Counted from the stretch's first letter, positions 23,264-33,194 are shown. The stretch is DNA of 64,000 bases from an uncultured Prevotellaceae bacterium (GCA_949299545.1 CASGAM010000034.1:1-64000), one strand, 5' to 3'. The notes: a model not told the origin generated them from the sequence alone. Program-made: numbers and translations.

Positions 23264-24874
23264 CTAATTACATCCGAAGAATGCAAATCGTCCAATATTA
23301 TTAACTGTTTTTGGAATAATTATGGTCTGCAATTTCTCACAGTTAGTGAAGGCGCCATTATTGATGATTTTAATTCCTGATGGTAATACTAAATCCTCAG
23401 GAGTATTGAGATAAGCATATCCCCCAATGCTTGTTACTTCGGGCAAAATATTGGTAGTGGAACACGCGAGAACTAATTTTCCAGAAACTGTTTCCGCAAT
23501 AGAATTGGAACCTGTTGATTTGTATATTGGATTGTTTTCATCAACCGTAATGGCTTGGCAATATTTGCTTTCACGGAAAGCCGTGGAATCAATATATTCT
23601 ACCGAGGCCGGTATATGGATAGAGGTTATGCCGGATTTATAGAAAGCATTCTCGTTGATTGAGGTTATTCCATCAACAATTTCTGACGATTTGCACCCTG
23701 CAATCAGTTCGTTATGAGAACTTCCTATGATGGCATTGCAGTTATTTCGGGAATCGTATTTTTTATTTCTCTTATCCACAATGACTCTTCTCAATGAGAC
23801 GCATCCCATAAAAATACCTGATGGGATTTCATCAACATGTTGTGGTATATAAATGCTGTCAAGTGAGGTACAATAATCAAAGTGGCCCCTTCCGTCGAAG
23901 GTTAAAAGTGAGGATGGTAGTTCTACTGTTTTAAGAGCCAAGCAATCATAGAACGCGTTCCTCATTATGACTTCTACACCTTCTGGTATCTTTATCGCAC
24001 GTAATTTTTTGCAAGACTGAAACGCTGCTTCTCCAATTACGGAAACACCGGAAGGAATCGTGGTTGTGTTACATCCAAGAACAAGAAGGCCTGCATCTGT
24101 TTCGATGATTGCGTTACAGCCGTTTCTTGAATCATATGTTGCATTGTTGTTATCAACTGAAAGATGTTTTAAATTATCGCAGCTGTTGATAGCGCTATAT
24201 TCAATAGATACTACAGATGAAGGAATTGTTATCTGCTCAATATCCATACAATTATATATCGCATATTCGCGAATTGTTTTTACTCCAACCGGAATATCAA
24301 TTGCTTTCATCGTAAATCCAACAAACGCATAACTGTTGATGTTTTCCACTGATGAAGGAATTACCGTTGCTTTGCAAGCACATAAAAGGGTGTTGTCAGC
24401 GGTTCTGATTATTGCATTGCACTCATTTCTGCTATCAAAGACAGGATTGTTGCCATCAACCGTAATTGATTGCAGGCTCATGCAATAAGAAAACACATTT
24501 TCTCCAATAGTTCTTATGCTGGAAGGGAGATGTACTGCTTCGAGATTTGCGCATCCGACAAACGCTTTATCCATAATTTCCTCAATGCCCTCGCTTATAA
24601 TGACACTTTTTATGCCGCAACAGGCTTTGAACGATGCTCTTTCAATCGCCTGAACCTTGTATTTTTTCCCTTCATGTTTTACATGTGCAGGCATTATCAA
24701 CAAGGAGTCTTTAAATGTCTGACAGCAATGATGTTTAGCTTTCTGAGATACAATGTTCACCGTATTATCTGACGTAATCTTATAGACGATACCTGAAGCC
24801 TCGAATATGGTTTCGGCATAAATTATGCCAAATGAACAAAAAAGGATAAAAAGTGATAAGATATATCGACACAT
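23264..24874 (-). CDS. BspA-type leucine-rich-repeat surface protein
   Basis: A 536-residue exported protein with an N-terminal signal peptide (ILSLFILFCSFGIIYAE) and about 15 LRR_5 units of the BspA type. These have the form I..V..IG..AF..C..L..I.IP and are interrupted by a recurrent insert, NNPVFDSRNECNAI, seen five times in variant form. BspA-like proteins are cell-surface or secreted and bind host or bacterial ligands, and in some species are highly variable. No T9SS C-terminal domain is evident; the protein ends GRFAFFGCN. It is the first gene past the mobile element and has its own terminator. Confidence 0.88.
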   Translation of the reverse strand: MCRYILSLFILFCSFGIIYAETIFEASGIVYKITSDNTVNIVSQKAKHHCCQTFKDSLLIMPAHVKHEGKKYKVQAIERASFKACCGIKSVIISEGIEEIMDKAFVGCANLEAVHLPSSIRTIGENVFSYCMSLQSITVDGNNPVFDSRNECNAIIRTADNTLLCACKATVIPSSVENINSYAFVGFTMKAIDIPVGVKTIREYAIYNCMDIEQITIPSSVVSIEYSAINSCDNLKHLSVDNNNATYDSRNGCNAIIETDAGLLVLGCNTTTIPSGVSVIGEAAFQSCKKLRAIKIPEGVEVIMRNAFYDCLALKTVELPSSLLTFDGRGHFDYCTSLDSIYIPQHVDEIPSGIFMGCVSLRRVIVDKRNKKYDSRNNCNAIIGSSHNELIAGCKSSEIVDGITSINENAFYKSGITSIHIPASVEYIDSTAFRESKYCQAITVDENNPIYKSTGSNSIAETVSGKLVLACSTTNILPEVTSIGGYAYLNTPEDLVLPSGIKIINNGAFTNCEKLQTIIIPKTVNNIGRFAFFGCN

Positions 24875-24997
24875 GATACTGGTATTTTATGTTATAAGAA
24901 TGGTCATTACCGGAATGCTTATTCCGTTTGTGGTTGCTACTAATGGACGTGATTGCAATTTTACGGTTTCCCAATTTAGATTTGCAACATCAAGTGA

Positions 24998-25630
24998 TTA
25001 CCTCAGGCGCATTGAGGCTCTCTGGTTTTTCAGGTTTTCGCGTGTTTTCGTAAATATGCGGATGATGTGGAACAGCGGCGCTTGTTTGAATGCGTCGAAG
25101 TCTGTCGATTCCAGCATTTCTACCTTTAAGATGAAATCTTTGTCAAACTTGTAAGAAGCCAAATCGTTCATGAGGAAAAACTTGTTGACCATATACATAC
25201 AAGGTGCATCTTCCGTCTGCGGAAAATAGGTTTTCCGGATGTCATCCAAAGAGATGAGATGACTGTTGTTAGGATAGTTAATTCTGAAAATCCGTTTGTA
25301 GGTTCTCCCGTTTATCTGTAGAGGACTGTCTTTCGGGTCTTTGCTGACGATAAGAGAGTCGCCATGCTGATGGATGTCCCGTATGACAAACGGAAATTGC
25401 CCGACGAAGTTGGTTTGCTCCATAGAAACGGAATCCATGTTAAATCCGATGAGGGACTTTACCAATGTGCCGTCATTCAACACGACCACATAATATTCGT
25501 TATTGAATTCCTTGTCCGTCAGGAAATCAAAATCGTTCTTGTCCTTTGCAGTACTTACGCCCTCGGCATTGGCAGTGGTGATTGTTCCTAACAAGAATAA
25601 AAGAAGAAAAAACTGTTTCATTGTTTTCAT
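24998..25630 (-). CDS. Exported hypothetical protein
   Basis: A 210-residue protein with a clear signal peptide (FFLLLFLLGTITTANAE). The mature part contains EYYVVVLNDGTLVKSLIGFN and INGRTYKRIFRINYP. I do not recognise the family. The absence of a lipobox cysteine after the signal suggests a soluble periplasmic protein. Starts at 25630 or, three codons in, at 25621. It is read in the same direction as the LRR gene, 123 bp upstream, and a -7 box sits 64 bp ahead of it. Confidence 0.6.
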   Translation of the reverse strand: MKTMKQFFLLLFLLGTITTANAEGVSTAKDKNDFDFLTDKEFNNEYYVVVLNDGTLVKSLIGFNMDSVSMEQTNFVGQFPFVIRDIHQHGDSLIVSKDPKDSPLQINGRTYKRIFRINYPNNSHLISLDDIRKTYFPQTEDAPCMYMVNKFFLMNDLASYKFDKDFILKVEMLESTDFDAFKQAPLFHIIRIFTKTRENLKNQRASMRLR

Positions 25631-25693
25631 AGTCTTTATGGTTATAGTGCGGCGCGATCATTTCTTTTTAGGCAATAATCTGTGACATGATGT

Positions 25694-25701
25694 CAAAGAT
25701 A
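25694..25701 (-). promoter_or_regulatory. -7 box of the exported hypothetical gene
   Basis: Leftward TATCTTTG, a full match to TAnnTTTG. Confidence 0.5.
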
Positions 25702-25838
25702 GATTAAGTTTTTGACAATAAGAAAAAAACACTATGTTTTTTACAATATGTTTCTTGGAGTTGCCATCAATCATACCGACAACTTCATCGCCGTAGAACC
25801 GCTCGTGTCAATGCCCTTTTGTACTCTGAAAAAAGCAA

Positions 25839-25907
25839 GCGGTCGCAGCATTTGCTGCGTGCGGTCGCCTTGCAGAAGCGACAGGTTGAAATTTTTGCTG
25901 CGACCGC
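25839..25907. repeat. 69-bp interspersed palindromic repeat, copy 1
   Basis: The ends GCGGTCGCAGCA and TGCTGCGACCGC are inverted repeats, and the central part contains GGTCGCCTTGCAGAAGCGAC. The reverse complement of this block aligns over its full length with 49281-49349, at the same 69-bp length. It lies in the gap between the hypothetical gene and the Fur-family gene, outside any reading frame. Confidence 0.75.
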
Positions 25908-26007
25908 TCGCTGTGGCGGAGGCAAAAGCTGCTTGTATACCTGGTAAGGTTTTTAGAATCTAACTTTCTGTTATATAGATTCTTACTGCTATTCTTGGTG
26001 TGACGTT

Positions 26008-26436
26008 TTATTGTGAACGTAATTTTTTACATGCCGGACACTCACCTTTGATGACAAAGGAAATGGAGTAAGGTGTAAAGCCTTCCGGTAATTCCAAGGA
26101 AGAAAGCGGAATATCTTTCATGCAATACGATTTGTGACATGTCTCACAATAAAAGTGAATATGTGCGTCGGATTGGTCGCATAATCCCTTGCTTGTACAT
26201 AGTTCATAGTTTAACACCCCCCGGCCATCTTCAAACGAATGTATGATATTGTGTTCCAGAAGTAATGCCAGCACGCGGGATATGCTGGATTTGTCCATGG
26301 TGCCCAGTGTGTCCTCCAGGTCGGCAAGGCACATCGGACGTATGGCGTCTCGGAGAGCCTTTAGTACGAGTAGTCTGTTGGCGGTAGGCTTTATGCCTTT
26401 TTGTTCTAACCATGCAGGCAGGTCTGTAGTTTCCAT
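26008..26436 (-). CDS. Fur-family metalloregulator
   Basis: A 142-residue repressor of the Fur/Zur/PerR family. The winged helix (IKPTANRLLVLKALRDAIRP, then DKSSISRVLALLLEHNIIHS) is followed by the dimerization domain with HIHFYCETCHKSYC and a final CPAC, giving two C-x2-C zinc sites. It is divergent from the metal-exporting P-type ATPase, with two palindromic operators between. The pairing suggests zinc-dependent control of the exporter and of itself; which metal it senses cannot be decided from sequence. Confidence 0.9.
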   Translation of the reverse strand: METTDLPAWLEQKGIKPTANRLLVLKALRDAIRPMCLADLEDTLGTMDKSSISRVLALLLEHNIIHSFEDGRGVLNYELCTSKGLCDQSDAHIHFYCETCHKSYCMKDIPLSSLELPEGFTPYSISFVIKGECPACKKLRSQ

Positions 26437-26471
26437 TTTGTGAATTAATTACTTCGTTAAATGCTCAGATG

Positions 26472-26584
26472 CAAATTTATAAAAAAAGGAATTAACATGC
26501 TATTTCCTGTAATGCAACTGAGTTGCAAAAACAAGCGGATTAAGATACATGCAACCGGGTTGCATAATAATAAGTCTATTTTTG
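26472..26584. promoter_or_regulatory. Divergent promoters with paired Fur-family operators
   Basis: Two perfect palindromes of form TGCAAC-n3-GTTGCA lie at 26513-26527 and 26550-26564, centres 37 bp apart. A leftward -7 box TAAATTTG (26472-26479) serves the regulator and a rightward TATTTTTG (26577-26584) serves the ATPase. The second palindrome overlaps the -33 area of the ATPase promoter, and the first lies upstream of the regulator promoter, so both genes can be controlled from the same pair of sites. Confidence 0.75.
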
Positions 26585-26606
26585 CAGCAAATTAAATAAT
26601 GGCGTT

Positions 26607-28517
26607 ATGGAAAATAACAGAAATCATGTACATGGTGGATTGAAGGCAAAGATTGCCCTTATCCTTTCAACCGCTCTGCTGTTGGCGGGAGCGGTGTATG
26701 TTGAGCATAACTGTGAACTCTCAACAGGTGCGTTGTTGCTTGTTTATCTTTTCCCCTATTTGCTTATCGGATATGATACCTTAAAAGAGGCCTGTGAAGG
26801 TATTGTCGAAGGGGATTTTTTCAATGAACATTTTTTGATGGCCATAGCTACCATTGGAGCGTTGCTTATCGGTTTCCTGCCCGGCGCGGAAACTGAATTT
26901 CCCGAAGCGGTTTTTGTTATGCTGTTTTTTCAGGTCGGCGAACTTTTCGAGGGCTATGCGGAAGGTAAAAGCCGTGACAGCATTTCGCATCTTATGGATA
27001 TTCGTCCGGACGTAGCTTATGCAGAACGCAATAATCAGGTGGTGGCCGTTGCTCCCGAGCAGATTCAGGTTGGGGAAATCATCGTTGTCAGGCCGGGAGA
27101 GAAGATTCCGTTGGACGGAAAAGTCATAGAAGGTACGTCTTCGCTGAACACCATCGCTCTTACAGGTGAGAGTGTGCCGCGGGAACTGTCGGTTGGTGAT
27201 GACGTTATTTCAGGATGTATAAACCTTACGGGAGTGATTCGCGTGAGAACCACCAGGAATTTTGGTGAAAGCACTGTTTCTAAAATTATCAGTCTTGTGG
27301 AGAGTGCTGATGCGAACAAATCACGGAGTGAGTCTTTTATCACGAAGTTTGCACGTATATATACGCCGGTGGTGGTCATTGCAGCCTTACTGCTGGCCTT
27401 CGTCCCTCCTATGTTTGCTGGTAACGGTTTTGCCGGAGCCTTTACGGCATGGCTTCATCGCGCGCTTATTTTTCTGGTCGTGTCCTGCCCCTGTGCGTTG
27501 GTTATCAGTGTGCCGCTTACGTTCTTTGGCGGGATTGGCGGTGCATCCCGTAAAGGTATTCTTGTGAAAGGCAGCGGTTATATGGATACCTTGTCAAAGG
27601 TCGACACCGTGGTGTTTGATAAGACCGGAACACTCACGCATGGCGAGTTTGCGGTAGAAGCAGTGCATCCCGAAACCTTTGATGAGAATGAACTTTTACA
27701 TCTTGCCGCCCATGTGGAACATTTCTCCACACACCCGATTGGCGAAGCGCTTCGTGCTGCTTTTCCCAATGAGGCTGCCGACGGGTGTGAGATAACTGAT
27801 GTGGAGGAAATCGCAGGACATGGCATACGGGCCTGTGTCGCCGGAAGGACAGTTGCTGTGGGCAATTCAAAGATGATGGATGCCGAGGGCGTGAAATGGC
27901 GTGATTGCCACTGTGTAGGGACTGTGGTACATGTAGCGGTCGACGGCAAATATGCAGGACATATCGTTATTAACGACCGTGTGAAGGAAGATAGCATGGA
28001 AGCTGTCACAGCCTTGAAGCGCTTGGGCGTAAAAAAGACGGTGATGCTGACCGGCGACCGCAAGGAGGTGGCACGTGATGTGGCTGACAAGCTGAAGATA
28101 GATGTCTGCCATGCAGAATTGTTGCCTGCTGATAAGGTGGAACATGTAGAGCGCTTGCTGGCAGAACAACCCGCCGGAAGCTATCTGGCATTTGTGGGTG
28201 ACGGCATCAATGATGCTCCGGTGCTGAAGCGGGCCGATGTCGGCATTGCCATGGGAGGATTGGGGAGTGACGCGGCCATCGAGGCGGCGGATATCGTCCT
28301 GATGGATGATCAGCCTTCAAAGATTGCTGAGGCTATAAGGCTGGCACGCCGCACCATACGGATAGCGCGCGAGAACATTTGGTTTGCCATTGGTGTCAAA
28401 GTTGCGATTCTTATTCTTGCATCTGTCGGATTAGGAACCATGTGGATGGCTGTTTTTGCGGATGTCGGCGTCACGGTGTTGGCTGTTTTTAATGCTTTGC
28501 GTGCATTGAAAGGTTGA
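26607..28517 (+). CDS. P1B-type heavy-metal ATPase (Zn/Cd exporter, ZntA/CadA-like)
   Basis: A 636-residue inner-membrane pump. It has the metal-binding CPC in [11 protein letters not shown] (Cys294, Cys296), the phosphorylation site DKTGTLT (Asp338), the HP motif in STHPIGEAL, and the hinge [10 protein letters not shown]. The CPC plus downstream residues fit the Zn/Cd/Pb subgroup rather than copper pumps. There is no N-terminal CxxC heavy-metal-binding domain; the N-terminus has only a short His/Asn-rich stretch (NNRNHVHGG). It is divergent from the Fur-family regulator with shared operators and is followed by its own terminator. Confidence 0.9.
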   Translation: MENNRNHVHGGLKAKIALILSTALLLAGAVYVEHNCELSTGALLLVYLFPYLLIGYDTLKEACEGIVEGDFFNEHFLMAIATIGALLIGFLPGAETEFPEAVFVMLFFQVGELFEGYAEGKSRDSISHLMDIRPDVAYAERNNQVVAVAPEQIQVGEIIVVRPGEKIPLDGKVIEGTSSLNTIALTGESVPRELSVGDDVISGCINLTGVIRVRTTRNFGESTVSKIISLVESADANKSRSESFITKFARIYTPVVVIAALLLAFVPPMFAGNGFAGAFTAWLHRALIFLVVSCPCALVISVPLTFFGGIGGASRKGILVKGSGYMDTLSKVDTVVFDKTGTLTHGEFAVEAVHPETFDENELLHLAAHVEHFSTHPIGEALRAAFPNEAADGCEITDVEEIAGHGIRACVAGRTVAVGNSKMMDAEGVKWRDCHCVGTVVHVAVDGKYAGHIVINDRVKEDSMEAVTALKRLGVKKTVMLTGDRKEVARDVADKLKIDVCHAELLPADKVEHVERLLAEQPAGSYLAFVGDGINDAPVLKRADVGIAMGGLGSDAAIEAADIVLMDDQPSKIAEAIRLARRTIRIARENIWFAIGVKVAILILASVGLGTMWMAVFADVGVTVLAVFNALRALKG

Positions 28518-28530
28518 TACAATCGTCATT

Positions 28531-28564
28531 AAGGCATGGAGCTTGTTTTTACGCCCCATGCCTT
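28531..28564 (+). terminator. Terminator of the metal ATPase gene
   Basis: aaggcatgg at 28531-28539 pairs with ccatgcctt at 28556-28564, followed by TTAT. Confidence 0.65.
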
Positions 28565-28613
28565 TTATGTTGTTATGTCGTCATAAGATATTCCGGAAAT
28601 CGGAATAATCGTT

Positions 28614-28621
28614 TATATTTG
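28614..28621 (+). promoter_or_regulatory. -7 box of the mnmA-xseAB run
   Basis: TATATTTG, a full TAnnTTTG match, 15 bp before the mnmA start. Confidence 0.55.
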
Positions 28622-28636
28622 CAGGTAAAAACAGAA

Positions 28637-29773
28637 ATGATGAGCGAGAAACGCGTATTGGTCGGGATGTCGGGCGGCATTGACAGTTCGGCTGTTTGCA
28701 TGATGTTGCAGGAACAGGGATATGAGGTCGTGGGAGTCACCATGAGGGTATGGGACTTGCCGCGTCAGTTCTGCGAGCCGGGGCAACAGCAGCCCGACTT
28801 TATTGTCGAGGCGCAGGCTTTGGCTGCCCGCTTTGGCATTGAACATCATGTGGCGGACGAGCGTGCCGCTTTTAAGGAAGTGGTGGTTAAAAACTTTGTG
28901 GATGAATACCTTGCAGGCCGGACGCCCAATCCCTGTGTGATGTGCAATCCGCTGTTCAAGTTCCGAGTACTTACGGAATGGGCCGACCGCCTCGGCTGCG
29001 CTCATATCGCGACGGGACATTATGTCCGTCTCCGGCAGGAGGATGGCCGTTATTTTATTTATTGCGGTAAGGACAGGCGCAAAGACCAGTCATATTTCCT
29101 GTGGCGCCTGGGGCAAGATGTGTTGCAACGCTGCATTTTCCCTCTTGGCGATATGGAAAAAACCGACGTACGGCAATATCTTTCCGAACGAGGTTTTGAG
29201 ATGAAGGCCCGTCAGGGCGAATCGATGGAGGTCTGTTTCATCGACAAGGACTATCGTGATTTTCTCCGTGAGCAAGTTCCCGACATCGATACACGTGTCG
29301 GAGAAGGTAAGTTCGTCGATGCACAAGGAAAAGTTATCGGCATGCACCGCGGATTTCCCTATTACACTGTGGGGCAGCGCAAGGGGTTAGGCATCGCGCT
29401 TGGCAAGCCGGCCTTTGTGTTGAGGCTGAATGCAGCGAAAAACACGGTGATGCTTGGCGACGCCGGACAGCTGGAAGTCACGGATATGCTGGTCGGGCAG
29501 ATGCAGATGGCTGACGAGGCATTACTGGCCGATGAACGTCTCTCGGTCAGAATCCGTTATCGCAGCGCACCCTTGCCGTGCAGTGTCCGCAGGGTCGCCA
29601 ATCTTTTTCCTGAAGAGGTGGAGGGCGACGAATGTCTGTTGGTGCATTTCAAAACACCGGCTTCGGCCGTGACGCCCGGCCAGTCGGCTGTATTCTATGT
29701 CGGCGAAAAAATGGTGGGAGGGGCCTATATCGCCAGCCAGAAAGGTTTGCAGGCTTATTTGCAACCGTCCTGA
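28637..29773 (+). CDS. mnmA: tRNA 2-thiouridylase MnmA
   Basis: 378 residues; start at ATG 28637 (or 28640), directly after the -7 box, because upstream in-frame codons lie in the preceding terminator. The PP-loop [14 protein letters not shown], the catalytic cysteine region [10 protein letters not shown] and the second cysteine in [10 protein letters not shown] define MnmA, which adds sulfur to U34 of Lys, Glu and Gln tRNAs. The motif [19 protein letters not shown] is characteristic of the family's central domain. xseA follows after 38 bp on the same strand. Bacteroidales often hold more than one mnmA paralogue, so this may be one of two. Confidence 0.92.
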   Translation: MMSEKRVLVGMSGGIDSSAVCMMLQEQGYEVVGVTMRVWDLPRQFCEPGQQQPDFIVEAQALAARFGIEHHVADERAAFKEVVVKNFVDEYLAGRTPNPCVMCNPLFKFRVLTEWADRLGCAHIATGHYVRLRQEDGRYFIYCGKDRRKDQSYFLWRLGQDVLQRCIFPLGDMEKTDVRQYLSERGFEMKARQGESMEVCFIDKDYRDFLREQVPDIDTRVGEGKFVDAQGKVIGMHRGFPYYTVGQRKGLGIALGKPAFVLRLNAAKNTVMLGDAGQLEVTDMLVGQMQMADEALLADERLSVRIRYRSAPLPCSVRRVANLFPEEVEGDECLLVHFKTPASAVTPGQSAVFYVGEKMVGGAYIASQKGLQAYLQPS

Positions 29774-29811
29774 GACGGGCATGTCTCAGGAAACACTTAA
29801 GCGGGTTTGAC

Positions 29812-31143
29812 ATGGAAAAGGCATTGACACTGTATGAACTGAATAACCTCGTCAGAGGAACATTGGAGACGGTACTGTCTGACGAATACTGGCTGCAGGC
29901 AGAACTGAGCGAGGTGCGCGTGGCCTATAACGGGCATTGTTACATGGAATTTGTCGAGAAAGACGCCGACGGCAGACAGTTGGTGGCCAAGGCGCGCGGT
30001 ATGATATGGAGCAATGTGTTCAGGTCGCTGAACCCTTTTTTTGAGCGCGAGACCGGCCGCCGGCTTTCGGCAGGGCTGAAGGTGCTGGTGCGGGTGAAGG
30101 TCAGTTTCCATGAGCTATATGGTTATTCTTTGACGGTGACGGGCATAGATCCCACTTATACCATTGGCGACATTGAACGGCGCAGACGCGAAATATTGCA
30201 GCAGCTTGCCGATGAGGGTATCCTCAATGACAATAAGTCGCTGCCGCTGCCGGTGATGATGAACCGCATAGCGGTGATTTCCTCGGCTACGGCTGCCGGC
30301 TATGGTGATTTCTGCGACCAGCTTTACCATAATGATTACAAGTTGCGTTTCGTGACGCGGCTGTTTCCGGCCGTCATGCAGGGCGAGAACGTGGAGGCTT
30401 CTGTGCTGTCGGCTCTCGATGCCGTGTTGTCCGAACGCGACCGCTGGGATGCCGTCGTTATTATACGCGGTGGCGGCGCAGTCAGCGACTTGGCCGGTTT
30501 CGATACTTATTTGCTGGCCGCGGGGTGTGCGCAGTTCCCGTTGCCTGTCATTACCGGCATCGGGCATGAGCGTGACGACACGGTGTTGGATTTAGTGGCG
30601 CATACGCGTGTGAAAACACCGACCGCAGCTGCGGCTTTTCTGGTGTCGCACCAGCTGGATGCGGCCACGCATGTGGAAGACTTGGGGTTGCGTATGGTCA
30701 ACGGTGCCCGGTTGCACATGCAAGGTGAGATGGAAAGAATCAGGCAGGCTGCCATGCGTTTGCCGACCGTGTTTACGTTTATCAAGACAAGCGGTGAACA
30801 TCGTCTGTCGCTTTTGTCCGGCCGTTTGCGGCATGCAGCAGACAGGGTGCTTGCTGGTCGCCGCTACAAGCTGGCAATGGCCGGTGACCGTTTCTTTTCC
30901 CGCGTTCCGGCAATGCTCGACCGTGAGCGGTTCCGTCTCAAATTGCTTGAACAGCGTTGTGAGGCTGTCGATCCGCGTAAGTTGCTCAAGCGTGGTTACA
31001 GCATGACTTTTTGCAACGGCCATCTGGTGCGGGACGCCGCACGGTTGAAGCCCGGTGATGAAATAATGACCTATGTGGCAGAAGGCAGTGTCTGCTCGGT
31101 AGTAAAAGATACGAAACATGAAAAAGAAAACAATGACTTATGA
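29812..31143 (+). CDS. xseA: Exodeoxyribonuclease VII large subunit
   Basis: 443 residues from ATG 29812 (MEKALTLYELNNLVRG). It has an N-terminal OB-fold (YWLQAELSEVRV) and the catalytic region with VIIRGGGAVSDLAGFD and TGIGHERDDTVLDLVA, both hallmarks of XseA, then a long coiled-coil helical region. With XseB it degrades single-stranded DNA from both ends in mismatch repair and recombination. The xseB start lies inside its last codons, so the subunits are translationally coupled. Confidence 0.93.
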   Translation: MEKALTLYELNNLVRGTLETVLSDEYWLQAELSEVRVAYNGHCYMEFVEKDADGRQLVAKARGMIWSNVFRSLNPFFERETGRRLSAGLKVLVRVKVSFHELYGYSLTVTGIDPTYTIGDIERRRREILQQLADEGILNDNKSLPLPVMMNRIAVISSATAAGYGDFCDQLYHNDYKLRFVTRLFPAVMQGENVEASVLSALDAVLSERDRWDAVVIIRGGGAVSDLAGFDTYLLAAGCAQFPLPVITGIGHERDDTVLDLVAHTRVKTPTAAAAFLVSHQLDAATHVEDLGLRMVNGARLHMQGEMERIRQAAMRLPTVFTFIKTSGEHRLSLLSGRLRHAADRVLAGRRYKLAMAGDRFFSRVPAMLDRERFRLKLLEQRCEAVDPRKLLKRGYSMTFCNGHLVRDAARLKPGDEIMTYVAEGSVCSVVKDTKHEKENNDL

Positions 31144-31321
31144 GGAAGCCGTTGCACGGCTCGAAACGCTCGTGGGACAGGTCGAGAACAACGAGTTGGG
31201 CATCGACTCGCTGGCGCCTGCTTTGCGCGAGGCGCAGGAGCTGATAGCTTTTTGCAAACAGAAGTTGTACGCCACGGACGAAGAGATACAGAAAATATTA
31301 CAGGAAACGGAAAAAGAGTGA
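31118..31321 (+). CDS. xseB: Exodeoxyribonuclease VII small subunit
   Basis: 67 residues, MTYEEAVARLETLVGQVENN and further, a typical XseB: a short helical protein that binds the XseA coiled coil and activates the nuclease. It overlaps xseA by 26 bp in another frame, which is normal for this pair. Confidence 0.92.
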   Translation: MKKKTMTYEEAVARLETLVGQVENNELGIDSLAPALREAQELIAFCKQKLYATDEEIQKILQETEKE

Positions 31322-31372
31322 TAGAATGAAATAATTATTGCCGTGTTTCTGTGAAGATAGTTTTTTTTTGTA

Positions 31373-31380
31373 TAATTTTG
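31373..31380 (+). promoter_or_regulatory. -7 box of ilvE
   Basis: TAATTTTG, a full TAnnTTTG match, 35 bp before the start codon. Confidence 0.5.
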
Positions 31381-31415
31381 TGTGCATTATGTAAGAATTA
31401 AAAAATCCAAAGAAT

Positions 31416-32438
31416 ATGAAAGAAATAGACTGGTCGAATTTGTCTTTCGGCTATATGCCGACCGACTATAACGTACGTTGCTATTACCGCAACGGTGCAT
31501 GGGGAGAGATCGAGGTATGCTCAGAAGCTACCATTAACATACACATGGCAGCTACCTGCCTTCATTACGGTCAGGAGGCGTTCGAGGGATTGAAGGCATA
31601 CCGCTGTCCGGACGGCAAAGTGCGTGTGTTCCGCATGGACGAGAATGCAGCCCGTTTGCAGAGTACCTGCCGGGGTATCCTGATGCCGGAATTGCCGACA
31701 GAACGTTTCGAGGAAATGGTGCGCAAGGTTGTGCGCCTGAACGAGCGTTTTATCCCTCCATACGAAAGCGGCGCCACATTATATATCCGTCCGTTACTGA
31801 TAGGTACGGGTGCCCAGGTGGGTGTACATCCGGCCAATGAATACCTGTTTGTGATTTTTGTCACGCCGGTAGGTCCGTATTTCAAGGGCGGTTTTGCAGC
31901 CAATCCTTATGTCATCATCCGTGAGTACGACCGTTCGGCGCCTCTCGGCACCGGTATATACAAGGTGGGCGGTAACTATGCAGCCAGTCTGCGTGCCAAC
32001 AAGATGGCACACGACTTGGGTTATTCTTGTGAGTTCTATCTCGACGCAAAGGAGAAGAAGTACATCGACGAGTGTGGAGCCGCCAACTTCTTTGGTATCA
32101 AGAACAATACCTACGTGACACCGAAATCAACTTCCATCCTGCCTTCCATTACCAACAAGAGCCTGATGCAGCTGGCCGAGGATATGGGTATGAAGGTGGA
32201 GTGCCGTCAGATTCCGGAAGAAGAACTTTCTACGTTTGAAGAGGCCGGCGCATGCGGAACGGCAGCGGTTATCAGTCCGATTGAGCGTATCGACGATTTG
32301 GAGAACAAAAAGAGCTACATTATCAGTAAGGACGGCAAACCGGGTCCCGTTTGTACGAAACTCTATAATCATCTGCGCAACATACAGTATGGCATAGAGC
32401 CGGATGTGCATGGATGGACAAAAGTCATTATAGAATAA
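31416..32438 (+). CDS. ilvE: Branched-chain amino acid aminotransferase
   Basis: 340 residues of fold-type IV PLP aminotransferase. Recognisable blocks are LHYGQEAFEGLKAYR, RPLLIGTGAQVGVHP, the PLP lysine region GIYKVGGNYAASL, and DECGAANFFGI. It carries out the last step of valine, leucine and isoleucine synthesis and the first of their breakdown. Length and motif order fit the BCAT2-like group of Bacteroidales. A DUF975 gene follows 24 bp later. Confidence 0.92.
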   Translation: MKEIDWSNLSFGYMPTDYNVRCYYRNGAWGEIEVCSEATINIHMAATCLHYGQEAFEGLKAYRCPDGKVRVFRMDENAARLQSTCRGILMPELPTERFEEMVRKVVRLNERFIPPYESGATLYIRPLLIGTGAQVGVHPANEYLFVIFVTPVGPYFKGGFAANPYVIIREYDRSAPLGTGIYKVGGNYAASLRANKMAHDLGYSCEFYLDAKEKKYIDECGAANFFGIKNNTYVTPKSTSILPSITNKSLMQLAEDMGMKVECRQIPEEELSTFEEAGACGTAAVISPIERIDDLENKKSYIISKDGKPGPVCTKLYNHLRNIQYGIEPDVHGWTKVIIE

Positions 32439-32462
32439 ACAAACGTAATATCCCAAAGAAAG

Positions 32463-33086
32463 ATGATCAGGACGGCGAGTGAGATGCGTTCGGCAGCGAG
32501 AACTGCTTTATCCAATAAGTGGGGAGGAGCTGTTGTTATAACATTGGTGTACGAACTTGTTTACGGTGGTGTGCCGATTACTGTCAGCTTTACAAGTTGG
32601 GAGGCTTTGGGAAACTTGTATCAGCTGCTTCTCCTGCCCATGGTCTATGGTTTTGTAGTGGCGTTTTTGTGCAATATTCGTAATGGTGAGGTTTATCGAC
32701 TTGAACAGTTGTTTGATGGCTTCAGGGACTATTGGCGTGTGTTGCTTGCGAATGTGTTGGTGGGCATCTATGTTTTTTTGTGGACATTGCTGCTGATTGT
32801 TCCAGGTATTATTAAGGCTTATTCTTATGCGATGACAAACTATGTCTTGCACGATTATCCGGAATTGACGAGTGATTCTGCGATAAAACGAAGCATGGAG
32901 ATGATGAAAGGGCATAAGTTTGATTTGTTCTATTTGCAACTTACGTTTATAGGATGGGCGTTGCTTTCCATATTGACGTTAGGCATCGGATTCTTGTGGC
33001 TGATACCATACGTGCAGACTGCTACTGCCTGCTTCTATGAGGATGTGAAAGCTGAGTATGAGAGTGCCCTGCGACAGCTTGCATAA
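32463..33086 (+). CDS. DUF975 family membrane protein
   Basis: 207 residues with about five hydrophobic segments: VITLVYELVYGGV, LLLLPMVYGFVVAFL, LLANVLVGIYVFLWTLLLIV, LTFIGWALLSILTLGIGFLW and part of the tail. The block LIVPGIIKAYSYAMTNYVL and the ending PYVQTATACFYEDV are typical of DUF975. Function unknown. It follows ilvE closely and is ended by a strong terminator. Confidence 0.85.
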   Translation: MIRTASEMRSAARTALSNKWGGAVVITLVYELVYGGVPITVSFTSWEALGNLYQLLLLPMVYGFVVAFLCNIRNGEVYRLEQLFDGFRDYWRVLLANVLVGIYVFLWTLLLIVPGIIKAYSYAMTNYVLHDYPELTSDSAIKRSMEMMKGHKFDLFYLQLTFIGWALLSILTLGIGFLWLIPYVQTATACFYEDVKAEYESALRQLA

Positions 33087-33104
33087 ATATTATTACAAAA
33101 AGAG

Positions 33105-33136
33105 AGGGAGTGTTTCGCGGTTTGGAGACACTCCCT
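33105..33136 (+). terminator. Terminator after the DUF975 gene
   Basis: agggagtgt at 33105-33113 pairs with acactccct at 33128-33136, followed by a T-run. Confidence 0.8.
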
Positions 33137-33168
33137 TTTTGCTTTTTGATGCAAAGTTGTTATCTTTG
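33136..33168 (+). promoter_or_regulatory. Promoter of trmB-mrp
   Basis: -33 element TTTTTG ends at 33141 and the -7 box TATCTTTG spans 33161-33168, a 19-bp spacing, as in the Bacteroides consensus. It begins on the T-run of the preceding terminator. Confidence 0.65.
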
Positions 33169-33194
33169 TGTTGATGAATTAAAAGCATTGAAGA

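Noticed and set aside
23264-24874. Recurring segments in the LRR gene as DNA tandem repeats
   Set aside because: Repeats are at protein level (LRR_5 units) with strong divergence in DNA; there is no recent tandem duplication.
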